Positions 16,387 to 41,430 of a stretch of 64,000 nucleotides of DNA are shown piece by piece. Both the position numbers and the translations under genes were made by a program. Numbering within the stretch: the stretch's first letter is position 1; the number at the start of each line of letters is the position of its first letter. The notes under the pieces were generated by a model. It was given only the letters and a program-made list of their open reading frames with translations, ran no database searches and had not been told where the DNA came from. The stretch comes from Tubiluchus corallicola (lineage: Eukaryota; Priapulida; Priapulimorpha; Priapulimorphida; Tubiluchidae). Location of the stretch: positions 702,501-766,500 of the forward strand of contig JAQGDQ010000022.1 in NCBI GenBank assembly GCA_030141605.1, written 5' to 3'.

Positions 16387-19300
16387 AAAAACAATGTTGA
16401 TAGTGCGGATAACAAACAACGACAATGGCCGACGACAGCGACGACGACGATGAGCAACGTCACGGCCTAACTAATAGTTGTTAAGCAATGCATCTGCCGT
16501 TTGCGGAATAACTAGTACTTGAAGATGAAATGTGCCCACCTAAACGTTCTGCTTCCTTACGCAAAAAGAAAAAAAGAAAAAGAAGAAGAAAAAGAAAAAG
16601 AGGAGAAGAAAATTCAGAATACAACGGAGGAAAGAGAAGAGAGTTTGTCGTGTAAAAAATCCCCGAGCTAGACCAAAAGCGTTGTGAGAAGGAAGTGGAG
16701 TATTTAATTTGAGTTTCAACAAAACAAAAATAAACGTGCATGTGGTTATTAGATTATTTTGCATGTTGGAATGCAACTGAGGGAATTGTGAGCACTCAGT
16801 TATCATAGCGGCTTCATTTTTTAATTCCAGTTTACAAGCGGAAGTAATCGAGGGTCAAGTGACAGGCGGAATGCAAACAACCACTGCAGTCATCAGCGGA
16901 AGAGGGCAGACTTGTACTTTTCTATGCCGCATCTAAGCAACCAGAGCCTTTATGCTAATCAAAAAGTTGGTAAGAATATACACCAGAAAATTTTGTTGGA
17001 CAAGTTTAGTTAAGAGATATCAGCAAAAAAAAAAGAAATTAAAAAATTAAGCCTGTACGGTAATTTTAATTATAGCAGCCGTAACAGCAGTGGCAACAGC
17101 AGCAAAAGTAGTACTAATAGTAATAGTAGGAGTAAAAATCTTTATTTGTTTTTAAAACAATAAAAGCATTAGAGATAGACAGTCAGAGTTTCACTTACCT
17201 GCCACTAATACAACAAAATATTTTATAATTTGACAGCCTCTAATTACCACTAAACATTTTATGTTAGTTGTTATTTTACCAGGCAAAAGTTTTATCTTAG
17301 TTGTTTTAGTTGTATCAGTTTTGGCAAAGGTGCACAAATGTCAAAAATCAAGGAGCGACTCGATAACAGCACATGGTTGCCCAAATCTAACTTTTGTGTT
17401 GCCTTGAGTCCGCCATCTGCTGAATATTTAACAGATGCTTAGGAAGTGAAGCCAGAAGCGTAAGAAGAGCGGAAAAGCCGGGAATTGGCTTCCTCCCACG
17501 CCACGTAGTTTAGAGAGCCAGTTGCTTTGATGAATACCATTCCTGTGTTCATTCAGTAATGATGACTATATATGCTATGTTCATCCGTGTCAATGTCACG
17601 TTCTGGTAGGGTCTTTTACGATTTAAAAATCAATTAATGTGCACTTTTTTATATATTTCTGTTGTCTGCAAGCGGAATGCAGCACTCAATAACAGAGCAT
17701 ATTTAATACAAATCATTGTGACTGGACCGATATCTATATCCTCGGAAGGACAATGTTCAAAGCTGACCGGGCCGATATGCACGTTCCGATCCTCTCTTGG
17801 CGAGGTAAATATCCAAGCACAAAATGGTAAAATAAATTTCCCGGCAGGTGTATTGAACCAGGTGCCCTCCCATATACCTACTGACCAGGTTGGGCATTGC
17901 TTAACTTCAATCACTAAGCACGGTTATTGCTCGGTTATTCTAATCAACGACACAGCTGATTCTAAACTTTCAGTTCAATTCAGTTTCTTGTTATGTCAGT
18001 TAAAAAAATGTAGTCCTACAAATAAGCTAAAATAAGCTTATTTTTATTTCTGTTAAAAGCAAGCTAAAGCCTTAATTACTAAACATTAAAATTTCTAAAA
18101 CAACAAATATTACTGAAATCGCGAAAATTTCTAAACAGCACAACGGAAAACTAAATCGTCTTTCAAAACCAAAGCCAAGAGCAAAAACGAGTTCTCAGCA
18201 TTTGACTGAGTCCGAAATGGGCCTGAGACGTTAACATTCGAGTCACGGCCGAATACGTATTCAGCGTCCAAGAACGTGTTCGAAACTTTAAGATCGAACA
18301 CTCTTTTTTGGTTTTTTTACTTGTAGATTAAGCATATTTAACGCCGTATAAGTGAAAGGAGTGTAGGCCCTTTAGTTGTTTTTATTTATTTTGTATATTT
18401 TTAACATGCTATTCAATTGTTATTGAATATCGACTTAAAATAATTTGCTGCAATGTAGACTGAGACTAAGATTGGTTTTCGTCCTCAGCATCTAAACTAC
18501 TAGTCTAAGGTTGACTTCTACTCGTCGTCATTCGATAACTGGTTCAAGACGGTGCCTATTCGTCAGCTTTCAAAACCCGAGTCCACGGCATTCCCCGTGT
18601 CTCAGTCTGAGTTCTCAACATCCAGGACCCTGCAAGAATCCTTGCCAATCATGCTGACATTTCAAGTGGCAAGATCAAAGGCCAAAACTATGTGATTACG
18701 AATAATAAGCATACTTGCACAAATTCTAATATGTCTACATATCAATACCGAGTTACATCCCTACTTGTCATACAAAGTCTTTTTCAATTTGACACATAAA
18801 TTTTGTAACATTAGAATTATATAAATTTCAATAAAAATTGAAAATTATATGAAAAACTACTTTAGCATCATGAACAATAAAAATAAGTAAAAACTGTTAA
18901 TTTGTGTTCAAAAATCTAAAACTGCTTTGCTTGTTAACGTGTGCAGTTATAAGTTAACAGGGAAACAATTTTCTGGTAAAGAATTCCACTTACAAGAAGA
19001 TTCTGGGAAAAAGTGGATTTATAAGCAGCCGTTCTGCATCTAGACAAAAATGTAAGAACAGCATCTATAGCAGATATTACAATCAAACTGTCAGCACTAA
19101 CGAGAGGTCCCTATTCATATATAAAGATAAAAAATTTGTATCAGCTCGCTGTTGTCTTTTTGCGTACTGAATCAGTATTAGCAGCAATACAAATTTAAAC
19201 TTCTGATGGCCGTTAGACGCAATCATTTCAAATAACTTTATCTTGTCTACCGGATTAGTAATATGTTTTAGTGAACCAGTGACGTTTTTGTAGTACACTA

Positions 19301-19493
19301 GGATAGTGAAAAGGTGACATTTTACCAGCTGGCGCGAATATGTTAAATTATTAAGAACGTTCTTTTTCAGTTACATTTCTCTTTCAAACAAGTACGCGAA
19401 ATGCACACCTTTAATGCTTAGTATGGAAAGCCGTTGAAACATAATTTAAAAATTCCCTTTCTTCCTCTTTTAAAAAAAAGCATAAAGAGACTG

Positions 19494-19579
19494 GTGAACA
19501 AGGGTTGACTCTAGACCAGACCCTAGAACATACTGAAAGGCTATTTTACGGGTCTGATCTAGAGTCAACCCTTGTTCAC
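19494..19579. repeat. 86-bp near-perfect inverted repeat / hairpin
   Basis: The left arm gtgaacaagggttgactcta and following ten bases pair with the right arm tagagtcaacccttgttcac and its preceding ten bases. This gives a ~30-bp stem with a single C/T mismatch around a ~26-base loop. It could be a very short MITE or a pre-miRNA-sized hairpin. No clear target-site duplication was seen. Confidence 0.75.
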
Positions 19580-22500
19580 TATTGTGCGGGTTAAGGTAAC
19601 AATGGCAATATAGGTACCAGCAATGGCTGCAGTATAGCTTCTTATGATAAATATTTATGAACACACGGTCATGTGCTATACAATACAGAGATATCTGCAT
19701 TAGATTAGTGTAGACCTATATCCTTTGACTCTGTTGAATTTGCATATTTTGAAATTATCACAGACTGTAATTGTATGATGTAGGACATAACTCGTTTATT
19801 TGATTAACACGAAACTTGTTAAATGACAAGGAAAGGGGTACATGAAATAGAGAAGTAGGTTTCAGAAAAATCGCCTTAAAATTATGTTATTTTATGGCAA
19901 TTTTATGCGTATATTGTACTCGCGTTGAAAGGATTTTTTGTTTGATTTCATTTTGATTCTCCAGCAATACTGTTCCGGCCGTGCCGTTCCACGATGTTAC
20001 ATACGTACAATGTAAATGTTTTCACCAATTGGTAAAATGTCGTTGACTCACGTCCAGGGTGCACCACTCACTAACCAAAAAAACGTATTTTTAATGTTTA
20101 TACAAGAAACAGTAATTTAAAAGTTTACTTAGTTTGTGACGTGTGCGCTACGAATGCTCAGATTATATTTTCAAACTTTACTCAGTGTTATCTGAACTTG
20201 TTTCAAATGACTTATCGTCGAAACGGCTGCTCTTAACGGTCATCGTGGGAGTTTAAATTTACGTGTTTTATACAGCGTTACTGCTGACGCAAGCCCTGTA
20301 TACAAAAAGGCAGCATGTAAGTGGTAAAAAATTTCAAGACGAATTTTTAAGCTTTATGTAAATGGAGTGTTTTCTTGTGCTTTAAACTGTCATGATTTGT
20401 TAAGATTTTTCTGAGGGCACAATGTTACAGAAATACAGAATTAACATCCACATGTACCCAGATAATTTGTCCCAGTGGCTCCATCTACAATGGCAAGATA
20501 AATTACATAAAATCAACTAAGTAAATTATTACATTATACTGCAACACAGATGCACAGTTTTTACCAACTAGTAATGCGCTCATCCACAAACATAAATTAT
20601 ACATGATCATTATCCATTGAAAGGCAAGACGAGTTTCTTAATTAAATTCTAGATTCGGTACTGTTATGTGGCTCCATCTGTGGGTAGCAGTGAATACCAA
20701 ATTATGTCCTATGTCTCAATAAAAATACCAAATAGTAGATTTAATGGTATGCATTAATTATATTTGTTTAAGTCTTGACGTAAGCGTAATGGCAAGGTGA
20801 TATTCGGTACTAAGATCAGCCTTTTCTAGGGTCTAGAAAAACTAGGAAAGACGATCATCACTTGCTGAAGTAAACACCCAAATTTGGCCGAGTAAATGTA
20901 TTACCAAAGAAGAAATATAATACGATAATGTAGTTTAGTAATGAGCCACTTTGATTAGGAGGGTAGTTAGTAGCTGTCCAAGATTCAACTAGATGGCAAG
21001 GCTAAACTATAAATAACTTTCAGCTGTTACATTATGAAAAATACTAATGTTATAATCGACGCTCATGATTTCACCCAGCATTTCGTATTAGTATTCACAT
21101 ATAGTTCCTACATATCTCATTCTTCTTTTTGACTGGTTCCGACTAAGAGAAGATTTGCCTCATTGAGAGACGATGCATATCCATCTGATCGTGGTTGAGG
21201 CTGACCTCTACCAGCACAGTGTCTAAGCTTAGAGGATAGATTAGCTTTGATAATGAGACAGGTTCTGATTCTTCTACAAGCATGTACATTAACTAGCCAC
21301 TGCGCCTGTTTGGTGGGTTTCGGCTTGCAGGTGCTGAATTATATTAAAAAATTAATGAGAAAACAAGTTTTTTTAGTTAAAAGAGTTGACCGTAACTTAA
21401 AATTTGACATTAATTTTGTTACATTTCATGGCTTCATTCTTAATCAAATCGGGCACTGAAGTTGCGTTTTCTGTCAAAACATTTAGTTATATTTTGCTCG
21501 TGAAACTTGATAAGTTAGCCCACATTTGATCTTTAACAAGTTTTTGAAAATTCTTACGTTGTTTATGTTTATTTAGTATATCAGCACCTCAAAATACGCA
21601 GAAATAGTTCACGAAATGGCTTTCTATATACATTTTTTAAAAGAGAAGCATTTTATTTGCAGATTTTAGTTTTTACGTTTTTCTCGTACTGTTCGGCATA
21701 CTAAAATCAGAATCGAGCGTTCAGTGATAAGCCGCACTTAACGTAGAGTGTGTTGCGAGACCGTATTGTGAACGCTATTCTTCTAAGAGGAGCCTCTGAA
21801 CCAGCAGAGATAACCACGTTCTGATGAAATACATGCCTCTTCAAGGAGGTAAACAGAATCAGTAAAGCAAGTGAAATCGCGCACTTTCGGTGTTGTGTAA
21901 CTTCTGTCACGAAATCCGTATTCGCTCTTTTTCAAGAAAAGAAACAGTTTCTGATGGCAAATGAAATTGCTTGTGACATTTACAAATTAGACATTAATAT
22001 TTGACATTTAACTGATTACTCAGTTAATCCAATGCCGTTGCAACTTGTTAATTTTGAGGCAAGAACTAAATGTGAACAGCCCACTGTATTCTTTCCAAAA
22101 GTTACTGCGTGACGTATTGCAAATGTGTAATAAAACTAAAGTAAAATAATCACATCAAATACATATTCTAGTAATATCATTATATACAGAATACTGTTTA
22201 GGACAACCCTTTTCAATGGGATAGGTTCCGGTCCTGTCACAACTATATACTTTGAGTAGGCATTACAGTTGGGTGCTACATCCAAGCTTGCGAAACACAA
22301 ACTGTATAGGAAAAGCACTGCAGCAGTGCAGTTATACAGGAATTTGGCTTACGGTGTAATTTTATTTGGTACATGCGCAATTCTATGCATTGGCGCAAAA
22401 TATTACATATATTGTCATATATAAGCAGTAAACTAAACGACATATTTACTAAAAACCATGCGAAAGTGTCAGGATTAAGACTAAAACACTTCCTTCCTGT

Positions 22501-22793
22501 TGTTAGGCACAGGAAGGTTTGACCATGAAGTCACAGAAAAATCCATATTAAATATGATTATAGTATACAGGTACTAACGCTGTGTGCAATCGCCTGCAAT
22601 TCGCTGTTCACTGAACCTAAACCTTATCCTAAAAGCTCAGGTAATACAGGTAATAACTGTAAGCCTCTGCTGCCCAGAAAGCGCCGGGATAGAGTGGTTT
22701 GTACTTCGTAAAGTACCTATAAGATTTATACCTATTACGGAGCTAATTACAGCTGTTGTATTAATTAGTGTTAACTACAATTAGTCGAGTGCA

Positions 22794-35436
<12,643 letters not shown>

Positions 35437-35816
35437 GCGCAAAAATGTCCAAAAATTGTACATCTAAAGTTTATGTATGTTATATGTGTTTATCGTGTAT
35501 TAAGAAAAACTCAGTGTGTCTTCAATTAAACTTAATGTTAAATAGCGACTAAAGTTTATATTGATAGTGATTTTATGCCATTTAATTTCTCTTTTCTGAC
35601 AACGAGATTTTGCTGAGTTTATTATTTTTGTATTACCAATGTTTCAGAAAATAGTAATAGAAATTATATGAATGCTCAAATATTTATCTAACTTTTCCTA
35701 ATTTATAACTCTAGGCAAAATATAAGTAGGCACTTATGAGTCATCAGAAACCCATACTTAACGCAACATTAAAGAGAAATTTGTGAATGCTGTAACAACA
35801 ACGACAACGACAACGA

Positions 35817-35865
<49 letters not shown>

Positions 35866-36409
35866 AACGACAACAACAACAACAACAACAGCATCAGCAA
35901 CACGGCAGCAGCAGCAGTAGTAGTAGTAGCAGAAGCAGCAGCAGCAGCAGCAACAACAGCAACAATGAGATATTTGGGCACTTGCTAATTGTTTTTATGT
36001 TTTAGTATATTGAGAAAGATAATTATTATTGTATAGATGATGAAAAACCATGGGAAGCCAATACAGGCAATTGATGGAATTTCGTTTAGAAGTTATTTAA
36101 GTGCAACAACTTGTTTTCTTAAACAGCGAAACTAATTGGCAAGGTTACAATGACGGAAACAATGAATATTTCGAAATAAGCTTGCTGACGAACAAATATC
36201 CTTATTACAATTTATTTTCTTTTTACTGGTAATCTGGAACAAATAGTTGATTTTGTTAAATTAAAAATTTGCCGTAATTATTGCTAGGTTAAGTAAAAAA
36301 GGAAAACATAAAAGCAAACATTTCATCTTGAATGTTTCTGGTTTAGACCTAACAACAGGTATTCTACTTCTAAAGTTTTCGTTCTTGTCTTACCCAGGTT
36401 CTGCCCTTT
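35437..36409. other. Intergenic region between the CDA-like and first SLC6 genes
   Basis: The 3' ends of the two genes converge here. Contains the 3' UTR of the CDA-like gene, a compound CAACGG/CAG repeat, and the 3' flank of the SLC6 gene with an AATAAA signal (minus strand, 36211-36216). The stretch 36120-36260 resembles 44750-44870 downstream of the second SLC6 gene, so the duplication included 3' flank. Confidence 0.7.
35795..35964. repeat. Compound repeat (CAACGA)n(CAACGG)n(CAA)n(CAG)n
   Basis: Hexamer CAACGG units flanked by CAACGA units, then CAA and CAG/TAG trinucleotides. Confidence 0.95.
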
Positions 36410-39205
36410 CTATTGACTTGGGTCCTGTTGACCCGCAGGTGGTGTTCCATTGTTTCCGTTTCCTGGTTTAGGATCAGTACTTGCTGTGGAAGGCATCCCA
36501 TTTTCATTAGGCTCTATTGTACCTTCTCGTTTAGGTTGTGTGCTTGTAAGAGCAGACACTCTGTTTCCTTCGTCTTTTTTAGAGTCAATAATTGCAATGA
36601 TAGGCATGCCATTTTCGTGATCTTCTACTTCAAATCCTGTGTTTACATTAGGTGTTTCAAGTTCCTCAGTTTGGGCATATACAAAAGATTCGTCAAGTTT
36701 TACAGCTGGTTTTTCAGTATCTCTTACTTCGGGTTCTGTACTTGCAGTAACAGGATTTTCACCTTCACTCTCTCCTGGCTTAAGTTCTGCACTTGCAGGC
36801 TGCGTACTTGTAAGAGTAGACACTCTGTTTCCTTCGTTTTTTTTAGAGTCAATACTTGCAATGATAGGCATGCCATCTTCGTGATCTTCTACTTCAAGTC
36901 CTGTGTTTACATTAGGTGTTTCAAGTTCCTCAGTTTGGGCATGTACAAAAGATTCGTAAAATTTTACAGCTGGTTTTGCGCTATCTCTTACTTCGGGTTC
37001 TGTACTTGCAGTAACAGGATTTTCACCTTCACTCTCTCCTGGCTTAAGTTTTGAACTTGCAGGCTGCGTGCTTGTAAGAGTAGACGCTCTGTTTCCTTCA
37101 TCTTTTTTAGAGTCAATACTTGTAATGATAGGCATGCCGTCTTCGTGATCTTCTACTTCAAGTCCTGTATTTACATTAAGTGTTTCAAGTTCTTCAGTTT
37201 GGGCATGTACAAAAGATTCGTAAAATTTTACAGCTGGTTTTCCACTATCTCTTGCTTCGGGTTCTGTACCTGCAATACCTAGTGCTCCACTTTCACCATC
37301 TTCTGGTTCAGGTTTTGTTCTTGGGCTGTGTGGTCTTGTTGGTGTTTCTGCACCAGGCGGTTTTCCACCTTCACCATATTCTGGCCCAGGCGCTGGTCTT
37401 TCATCTGTCACATTTCCGCCAGACACTGTAGTAAATTCTATACATCTTCTATCAAAGCGATCATCCTTTGTAGCAGCTTTCACTAGCTTACCAATTAGGG
37501 TTGCCTCTTTCTGAGTTAATATTATATATATTTCATAGATTGGAATTTGTCCCAATGATGCACAGAATAGTAACCAACCAAAAGCAGTGGCCCAAGCTGG
37601 ATGATCTGGTTCTGGTGTAAAATCAAACATGGCTAAAACAAATATGGACAGAACTAGTACAGGCGTAACTGCCACCCATGTGACTATCCAGTAAATTCCA
37701 GGCCGATACCCCAGCATTACAAAAACGTTTTCCCTAAATTGTTTGTAACCATATACCCACATAATTGCTGCCATCTCAAAGAAAGCAATGGCTAAAACTG
37801 GAAGATCACCTCCATATTTGTCCATAAGAGCCCAAACATATAGCCCACCATGAGAAGTGGCTGGTAATGCTATGATAAATGAACAAACGCAAAATGCAAG
37901 TGTAAGCTGCAGTTTATAATTTCGTAGGTTTCGGTACTGATCACTAAGAGAACTCATTGCACATTCTAGCAATGCGAATTCACTGTCCAATCCAAGAGTG
38001 TATAACATAAAGAAAAATAAAACAGACCAAAGCTGGGCACCTGGTAGTCGACTAACAGCTTCAGGATAGGCAATGAATGTTAAACCAGGTCCTCCTCGGA
38101 CAACGTCTTTCAGATCGTCCAATCCCAGTTCATGTGCAAGAGCGCCAAGTACAGAAAATACCACAAATCCAGCAATGATGCTAGTAATGGTGTCGAGACT
38201 GCTGACTACAATTGCATCACGGTAACAGTTATGTGAAAATTTGTTGTAGCTAGAAAGAGTGATAAGGCAGCCCCAACCAACACTCAAGGAAAAGAAAACC
38301 TGGCCCAAAGCATTTCGCCAAACTTGCACGTCTTGCAGTTTTGACCATGATGGCACTAGGAAATGTTTTATTCCTAACTCAGCGCCCTCTGTTGTTACGC
38401 CCCGAATCAACAAAATGAACAAAACAAAGTAAGGAAATGTTGCAGTAAAATAAACTACTTTGCCAGAACTTCTGATGCCTTTCATAAGGCAGAAAAATAC
38501 AATGACCCACGACAGTAGCAGATTAAGAAGCACGTCCCATTTGATGCTGCCTAAATCAGTGATGCTATACGAATGATCGACTGTGCCATTTACTACAATA
38601 TTTAAACCAAGAACTTTGTTTTCCCAGTATTCTTCTGGTGCTGTTTTCAGTTTAAACGTCCCGTTGTAATACTTTGATGCATTCCAAAAATCGATCACAT
38701 CTTGCGAAATAGGATTTCCTCGCACATAGCAAGCAACAGTATTCCAATCATTGTTGCATTTGGTCCACGGAAGCACACTTTGCATTGAAGCCCACATGTA
38801 GTATATTGTGTACGACATAATAACGTTATAATATATTGATACTATGATATTTACTGTTACCATAGCACCTCCAATGCCTTTGGCAAGGGGTGCGCATGAC
38901 CATATAGTCAAAGGCGCTTCTCCTGCATACTGACCAAATGCCAGTTCCATGTAGTACATTGGTTTTCCAACTAGAAATAGCATTAAAACGTATGGCAGCA
39001 GAAATGCTCCACCTCCATTGTCATAACACATAAAAGGAAATCGCCAAACATTGCCAATACCTACTGACAGGCCAACGCAAGACAAAAGAAACTCCCATTT
39101 GGAAGCCCAGATTAGTCTTTCATCAGACGGTTCAGTGTTTATTATACGATTATATAGTTCTCGTGGATTTCCTAGTCGTCGCACCATATTTCTGATTCCA
39201 GCCAT
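36410..39205 (-). CDS. SLC6 sodium-coupled amino-acid transporter-like protein 1, single-exon CDS, repeated tail
   Basis: A 931-residue neurotransmitter:sodium symporter. The N-terminal signature GIGNVWRFPFMCYDNGGGAF (TM1) and GKPMYYMELAFGQYAG (TM2-TM3) are intact. EL2 carries the Cys pair in KCNNDWNTVACY and N-glycosylation sites (NAS, NGT). TM6-TM8 (VGWGCLITLSSYNKF) and TM12 follow, 12 segments in all up to about residue 565. Gly rather than Asp at the amine-binding position of TM1 (SVGIGNVW) indicates an amino-acid or GABA/glycine-type substrate, not a monoamine; GKPMYYME resembles arthropod nutrient amino-acid transporters. A ~360-residue acidic cytoplasmic tail contains three 88-residue repeats. 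The start is the ATG at 39205 (MAGIRNMVRR), matching the paralogue's MNRIRNIVRR; a GTG four codons upstream is not needed. There are no introns in the CDS, unusual for the family. The sequence CAAG just before TTATG could be a 5'-UTR acceptor. Confidence 0.92.
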   Translation of the reverse strand: MAGIRNMVRRLGNPRELYNRIINTEPSDERLIWASKWEFLLSCVGLSVGIGNVWRFPFMCYDNGGGAFLLPYVLMLFLVGKPMYYMELAFGQYAGEAPLTIWSCAPLAKGIGGAMVTVNIIVSIYYNVIMSYTIYYMWASMQSVLPWTKCNNDWNTVACYVRGNPISQDVIDFWNASKYYNGTFKLKTAPEEYWENKVLGLNIVVNGTVDHSYSITDLGSIKWDVLLNLLLSWVIVFFCLMKGIRSSGKVVYFTATFPYFVLFILLIRGVTTEGAELGIKHFLVPSWSKLQDVQVWRNALGQVFFSLSVGWGCLITLSSYNKFSHNCYRDAIVVSSLDTITSIIAGFVVFSVLGALAHELGLDDLKDVVRGGPGLTFIAYPEAVSRLPGAQLWSVLFFFMLYTLGLDSEFALLECAMSSLSDQYRNLRNYKLQLTLAFCVCSFIIALPATSHGGLYVWALMDKYGGDLPVLAIAFFEMAAIMWVYGYKQFRENVFVMLGYRPGIYWIVTWVAVTPVLVLSIFVLAMFDFTPEPDHPAWATAFGWLLFCASLGQIPIYEIYIILTQKEATLIGKLVKAATKDDRFDRRCIEFTTVSGGNVTDERPAPGPEYGEGGKPPGAETPTRPHSPRTKPEPEDGESGALGIAGTEPEARDSGKPAVKFYESFVHAQTEELETLNVNTGLEVEDHEDGMPIITSIDSKKDEGNRASTLTSTQPASSKLKPGESEGENPVTASTEPEVRDSAKPAVKFYESFVHAQTEELETPNVNTGLEVEDHEDGMPIIASIDSKKNEGNRVSTLTSTQPASAELKPGESEGENPVTASTEPEVRDTEKPAVKLDESFVYAQTEELETPNVNTGFEVEDHENGMPIIAIIDSKKDEGNRVSALTSTQPKREGTIEPNENGMPSTASTDPKPGNGNNGTPPAGQQDPSQ
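36533..37320 (-). repeat. Three in-frame 264-bp (88-residue) tandem repeats in the SLC6-1 tail
   Basis: The same word recurs at 36661, 36925 and 37189, and again at 36541, 36805 and 37069, an exact 264-bp period. Each unit encodes a KPAVKFYESFVHAQTEELET core (KLDESFVYAQ in the most C-terminal unit), an EVEDHEDGMPII core and SKKDEGNR. The units are very similar, so expansion is recent or maintained by conversion. The paralogue has one diverged unit. Confidence 0.95.
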
Positions 39206-40573
39206 AACTTGAAACACAAAATAAACAATTCCACAGAAAAATTAAATTATTTGGAATTTGAGCGTCTGTCTTTGTTCGACGCTGCGTTATTACACGTTAA
39301 ACCAAAACAATAAGTTCTTTTCAGAGAAAATGCTTTATAATCGGTAGATACCTTTCTTTCACTTCAGCTTTTTATTTTAATGTTTGAAATTAATCAAACT
39401 TTAGCTCCTACTAAATAAAGCCAAACAATGTAGTTGCGTCAAATACTGTTAGAAAAGTTTTTAGCTATCAAGAAATTTAGAAGAAACTTTTTGTCTCTTG
39501 ACACTTTTTTCGATTGATCTATGATTCTTCTATCATTGTTGTCGCTGTATAGTGGCAGGTGCAGGACACAGTTCTAAAGGGAGTCCTGGTGGTAATCAGC
39601 TAGGTTGTATGGAATGGTTGCAAGCTTTCTTAACAAGGTCTGTAAAAACAGAACTCGTTTGCACCTATTCTGACAGTTAGCTAACAATCTGCCAATTAAT
39701 ACTTTCGTCTTTTGTGCAAAAGCTGTGAAAAACTGAACATAAGCCATGTAATAAAACTTTGGTTCTCAATTAATAAATAAATATAAACATTATTAAAAAC
39801 CATTTTCGCTTTGTCAGTTCTGGAATCGGGACCTTGCTAAACCAGAAATGGATTTCAAAAACGTTCCAAAGCTAAAATGGATCTGAATAATGGACTGGTT
39901 ACAATTCACCTTGCTAAGATGAGGTTGAGTTGCAGTTTACTTGCAGTCCACAAGTATACTAATCACATAGCTTCTTCACCTCATTGTCGATGTGGAGCCA
40001 CCTTAACCTAGGCGGATCCTCTACGTTATTTTCTCAAGTGTTCTTTGTTTCAGAGTTTACGTATTGACATTATCAATCCACTTTCAGTTCATATTCATAA
40101 TGATGTTAATAACTTCATTTAAGTACTTCAGATGCTGCTTTAATTTTCAATACCTCAAATCACTTCCACTGTAACTCAGTTTCGGCATTCACCCATTTTC
40201 AATGTTTTATTTAACGGTAATGCATTGTAACGCAAAACAAACTTATGTACCATAATGTACGTAAGTCAAACTGTACTGTAGGAGAAAGCTTTAATATAGG
40301 TTTTTTTGAATATGTTAGCAAATTCTATTAACAATTCTTTCTGTTTTCCGTAGAATTTATGTACGTATGTAGTATATTGCAATTTTTTGATAAAACATAG
40401 TTTAATCAATAATGGGCCCACCACTCACTCGACGAAGAACGCAAGCTAACCCGTGGCTTCGAGCCACTAAAATCAAGATATCCTGATCACACTATTCATT
40501 TATTGAAAAGACCAATAAATTTACAAGTTCCACGCCTCTGTTACAAAAAACTTTACATCTTTCTTCTGAACGC

Positions 40574-41430
40574 AAGTAAGAATGGCACAGGAAAAATGGC
40601 ATTGTTAGTAAAATAAGAGTTTGGTGTTATTACGGTTTGGGATAATTATTTACCTCTGTTAAGGAAGTTATGTTTCAACACAGCTTTTTTGGTTGGTTGC
40701 TTTTGTCTTTTGTAGCGGTAAGCCTATTACATAACAACTGCCTAACAGATTTCCACGAAACTTTGTAGAGAAAGAACGGGTATAGGGTGCCAAAATAGGC
40801 GTTTTGATCCGTTTTTTCTGTAAGACTTGATCGAACACCACGTACAAAATCATTTGTGAAGCATTTCGTGGAGGTTTCAGATGGAGTATTTAATACTTCT
40901 TAATATTATCTCCACCAGACAAACAACTACGAGTTAGTTCCAGCTTCTATTTCAAGAAATTTTCTCTTGAAAAACTGTAATGCTGTCTATAACTTTTGTT
41001 TATTAATGTGTATAGCCTTATGAGCTGACGTGGTATATAAGTGTGTATATGTGTGTGTGTTTGTGTGCGTGTGCGTGCGTGTGTGTGTGCGTGCGTGTGT
41101 GTGCGTGCGTCAATCTGTTACCTTTGCCAGAATTAAAGGTTAAAAAATGTAGGTATAAAAGTATGTGGAATATTCGTGAATTATTGATTGAAATTCTATT
41201 ATGTCTTTTGCAAGTCTATTGTATACCAGTGCATGTACATTTTGTATGTTTATCTTTGTTTTACGTTTTTAATCAAATGAATGAATTGTTCGGCCTTGGC
41301 AGTGATCTGCTTCCTAATGAGCACATTTAATTTTGTTATAGAAATCAATTCCATCAAAATAACATATGTGCATTTTTTCCTGTGCTATTTTTAACAATTT
41401 TTCCATTCTTTTCCTGTGTCATTTTTACCG
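40574..41430 (+). mobile_element. Non-autonomous element with inverted ends, copy 1
   Basis: About 857 bp starting AAGTAAGAATGGCACAGG and ending TGTGTCATTTTTACCG; the ends are imperfect inverted repeats built from AAAATGGCACA words. The interior matches 47788-48623 in reverse orientation, for example 'gaaatcaattccatcaaaat' here against the complement of 'attttgatgcaattgatttc' there. No intact coding frame. A (GT)n array at 41041-41111 is an insertion relative to copy 2. Looks like a MITE or foldback element. Confidence 0.7.
41041..41111. repeat. (GT)n/(GC) microsatellite
   Basis: Interrupted GT array with GC units, inside element copy 1. Confidence 0.9.

Larger units (their letters stand above)
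14131..22793. other. Intergenic region, no gene recognised
   Basis: About 8.7 kb with no frame I can tie to a family. Open frames near 17637-18035 (both strands) and 15725-15976 have no motif or matching splice partner. Contains a (GAT)n run, a purine-rich GAA/AAAG tract near 16555-16615 and an 86-bp hairpin at 19494-19579. Part of the last few hundred bases is presumably 5' UTR or promoter of the chitin deacetylase-like gene. Confidence 0.55.

Noticed and set aside
17630-18035. Overlapping frames on both strands
   Set aside because: No recognisable motif, signal peptide or splice partner; left as non-coding.
36413-37054. 213-codon plus-strand frame opposite the SLC6-1 tail
   Set aside because: Shadow of the repeated tail; it simply mirrors the 264-bp units.
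39206-39217. GTG start four codons upstream for SLC6-1
   Set aside because: The next ATG opens a conserved N-terminus that matches the paralogue's start; eukaryotic GTG initiation is not needed.
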